Shown: one piece after another, positions 4,987-5,070 of the stretch | Layout: each line of letters starts with the position of its first letter | Position numbering within the stretch: position 1 is the first letter of the stretch | Assembly (NCBI GenBank): GCA_003230535.1 | Contig: QIEW01000162.1 | Span: 1-5,070 of the forward strand | Reading direction: 5' to 3' | DNA length: 5,070 bases | Source of the DNA: a bacterium | GTDB lineage: Bacteria > SZUA-182 > SZUA-191 | Translations under genes and position numbers: made by a program | Notes under the pieces: model-generated | Told to the model about the DNA's origin: nothing | Seen by the model: only the letters and a program-made list of their open reading frames with translations | Database searches by the model: none

Positions 4987-5062
4987 TGGTGGAGCTGGGG
5001 GGATTCGAACCCCCGACCTCTTGACTGCCAGTCAAGCGCGCTCCCAACTGCGCCACAACCCC
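4987..5062 (-). tRNA. tRNA-Ala (anticodon GGC)
   Basis: A complete 76-nt cloverleaf. The acceptor stem GGGGTTG/CAGCTCC includes the G3-U70 wobble pair, the classic alanine identity element. The D stem is GCGC/GCGC, the anticodon stem CTTGA/TCAAG with loop CTGGCAG (anticodon GGC, reading GCC and GCU), the variable loop AGGTC, and the T stem GGGGG/CCCCC with loop TTCGAAT. The discriminator is A73 and the CCA end is encoded (4989-4987). Only 8 bases lie upstream in the window, so its promoter is not visible. Confidence 0.97.
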
Positions 5063-5070
5063 ACGTTATT

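Noticed and set aside
4868-5056. Minus-strand frame of 62 codons (MAQLGARLTGSQEVGGSNPP...)
   Set aside because: It is the tRNA-Ala sequence itself read as protein, continuing into the terminator and repeat copy B (SRHSRESGNP is the translated repeat). Not a gene.

Overview
The window looks like a chromosomal stretch of a Gram-negative (diderm) bacterium. The evidence is a BamD-type outer-membrane assembly lipoprotein, a second lipoprotein, an exported peptide-type binding protein and a biosynthetic trpA. It reads like one of the many little-studied anaerobic or environmental lineages rich in short palindromic repeats, but nothing here fixes the phylum. All supported genes are on the minus strand.

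Read in the direction of transcription (right to left), the layout is as follows. A complete tRNA-Ala(GGC) with encoded CCA at 4987-5062 is followed 9 nt later by a textbook intrinsic terminator (4941-4977). Next is a 133-bp REPIN/MITE-like element (4792-4924), then a 179-nt leader holding an 11-bp perfect hairpin. Then comes a gene run: trpA (best start TTG at 4612), bamD 8 nt after it, an NTF2-like small lipoprotein 45 nt later, and a second copy of the 133-bp element in the opposite orientation (2393-2525). An ABC-type peptide-binding protein (SBP family 5) follows. A 474-bp gene-free stretch (314-787) holds a paired-hairpin element and a solitary half of the REPIN-like repeat. At the left edge is the 5' part of a membrane-anchored Cys/His-rich protein that runs out of the window.

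The genes do not form one obvious pathway. trpA (indole-forming half of tryptophan synthase) has no trpB beside it, and the SBP has no permease or ATPase genes beside it. Three consecutive products (BamD, small lipoprotein, SBP) are envelope proteins. Their close spacing suggests co-transcription. Removing the repeat element and one copy of a possible 5-bp target duplication would place the SBP start only 9 nt after the lipoprotein stop.

The most interesting content is the repeats. The two 133-bp copies align without gaps (117/133 identical by hand count), have inverted ends with a TCGTAAAAAGT-type core, and carry two inverted hairpins whose loops all read as GNRA in repeat orientation. One stem shows paired compensatory changes. 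A separate two-hairpin inverted element at 472-547 shows the same kind of covariation. No dramatic new enzymatic system is visible. The Cys/His-rich membrane protein is the least characterised gene.
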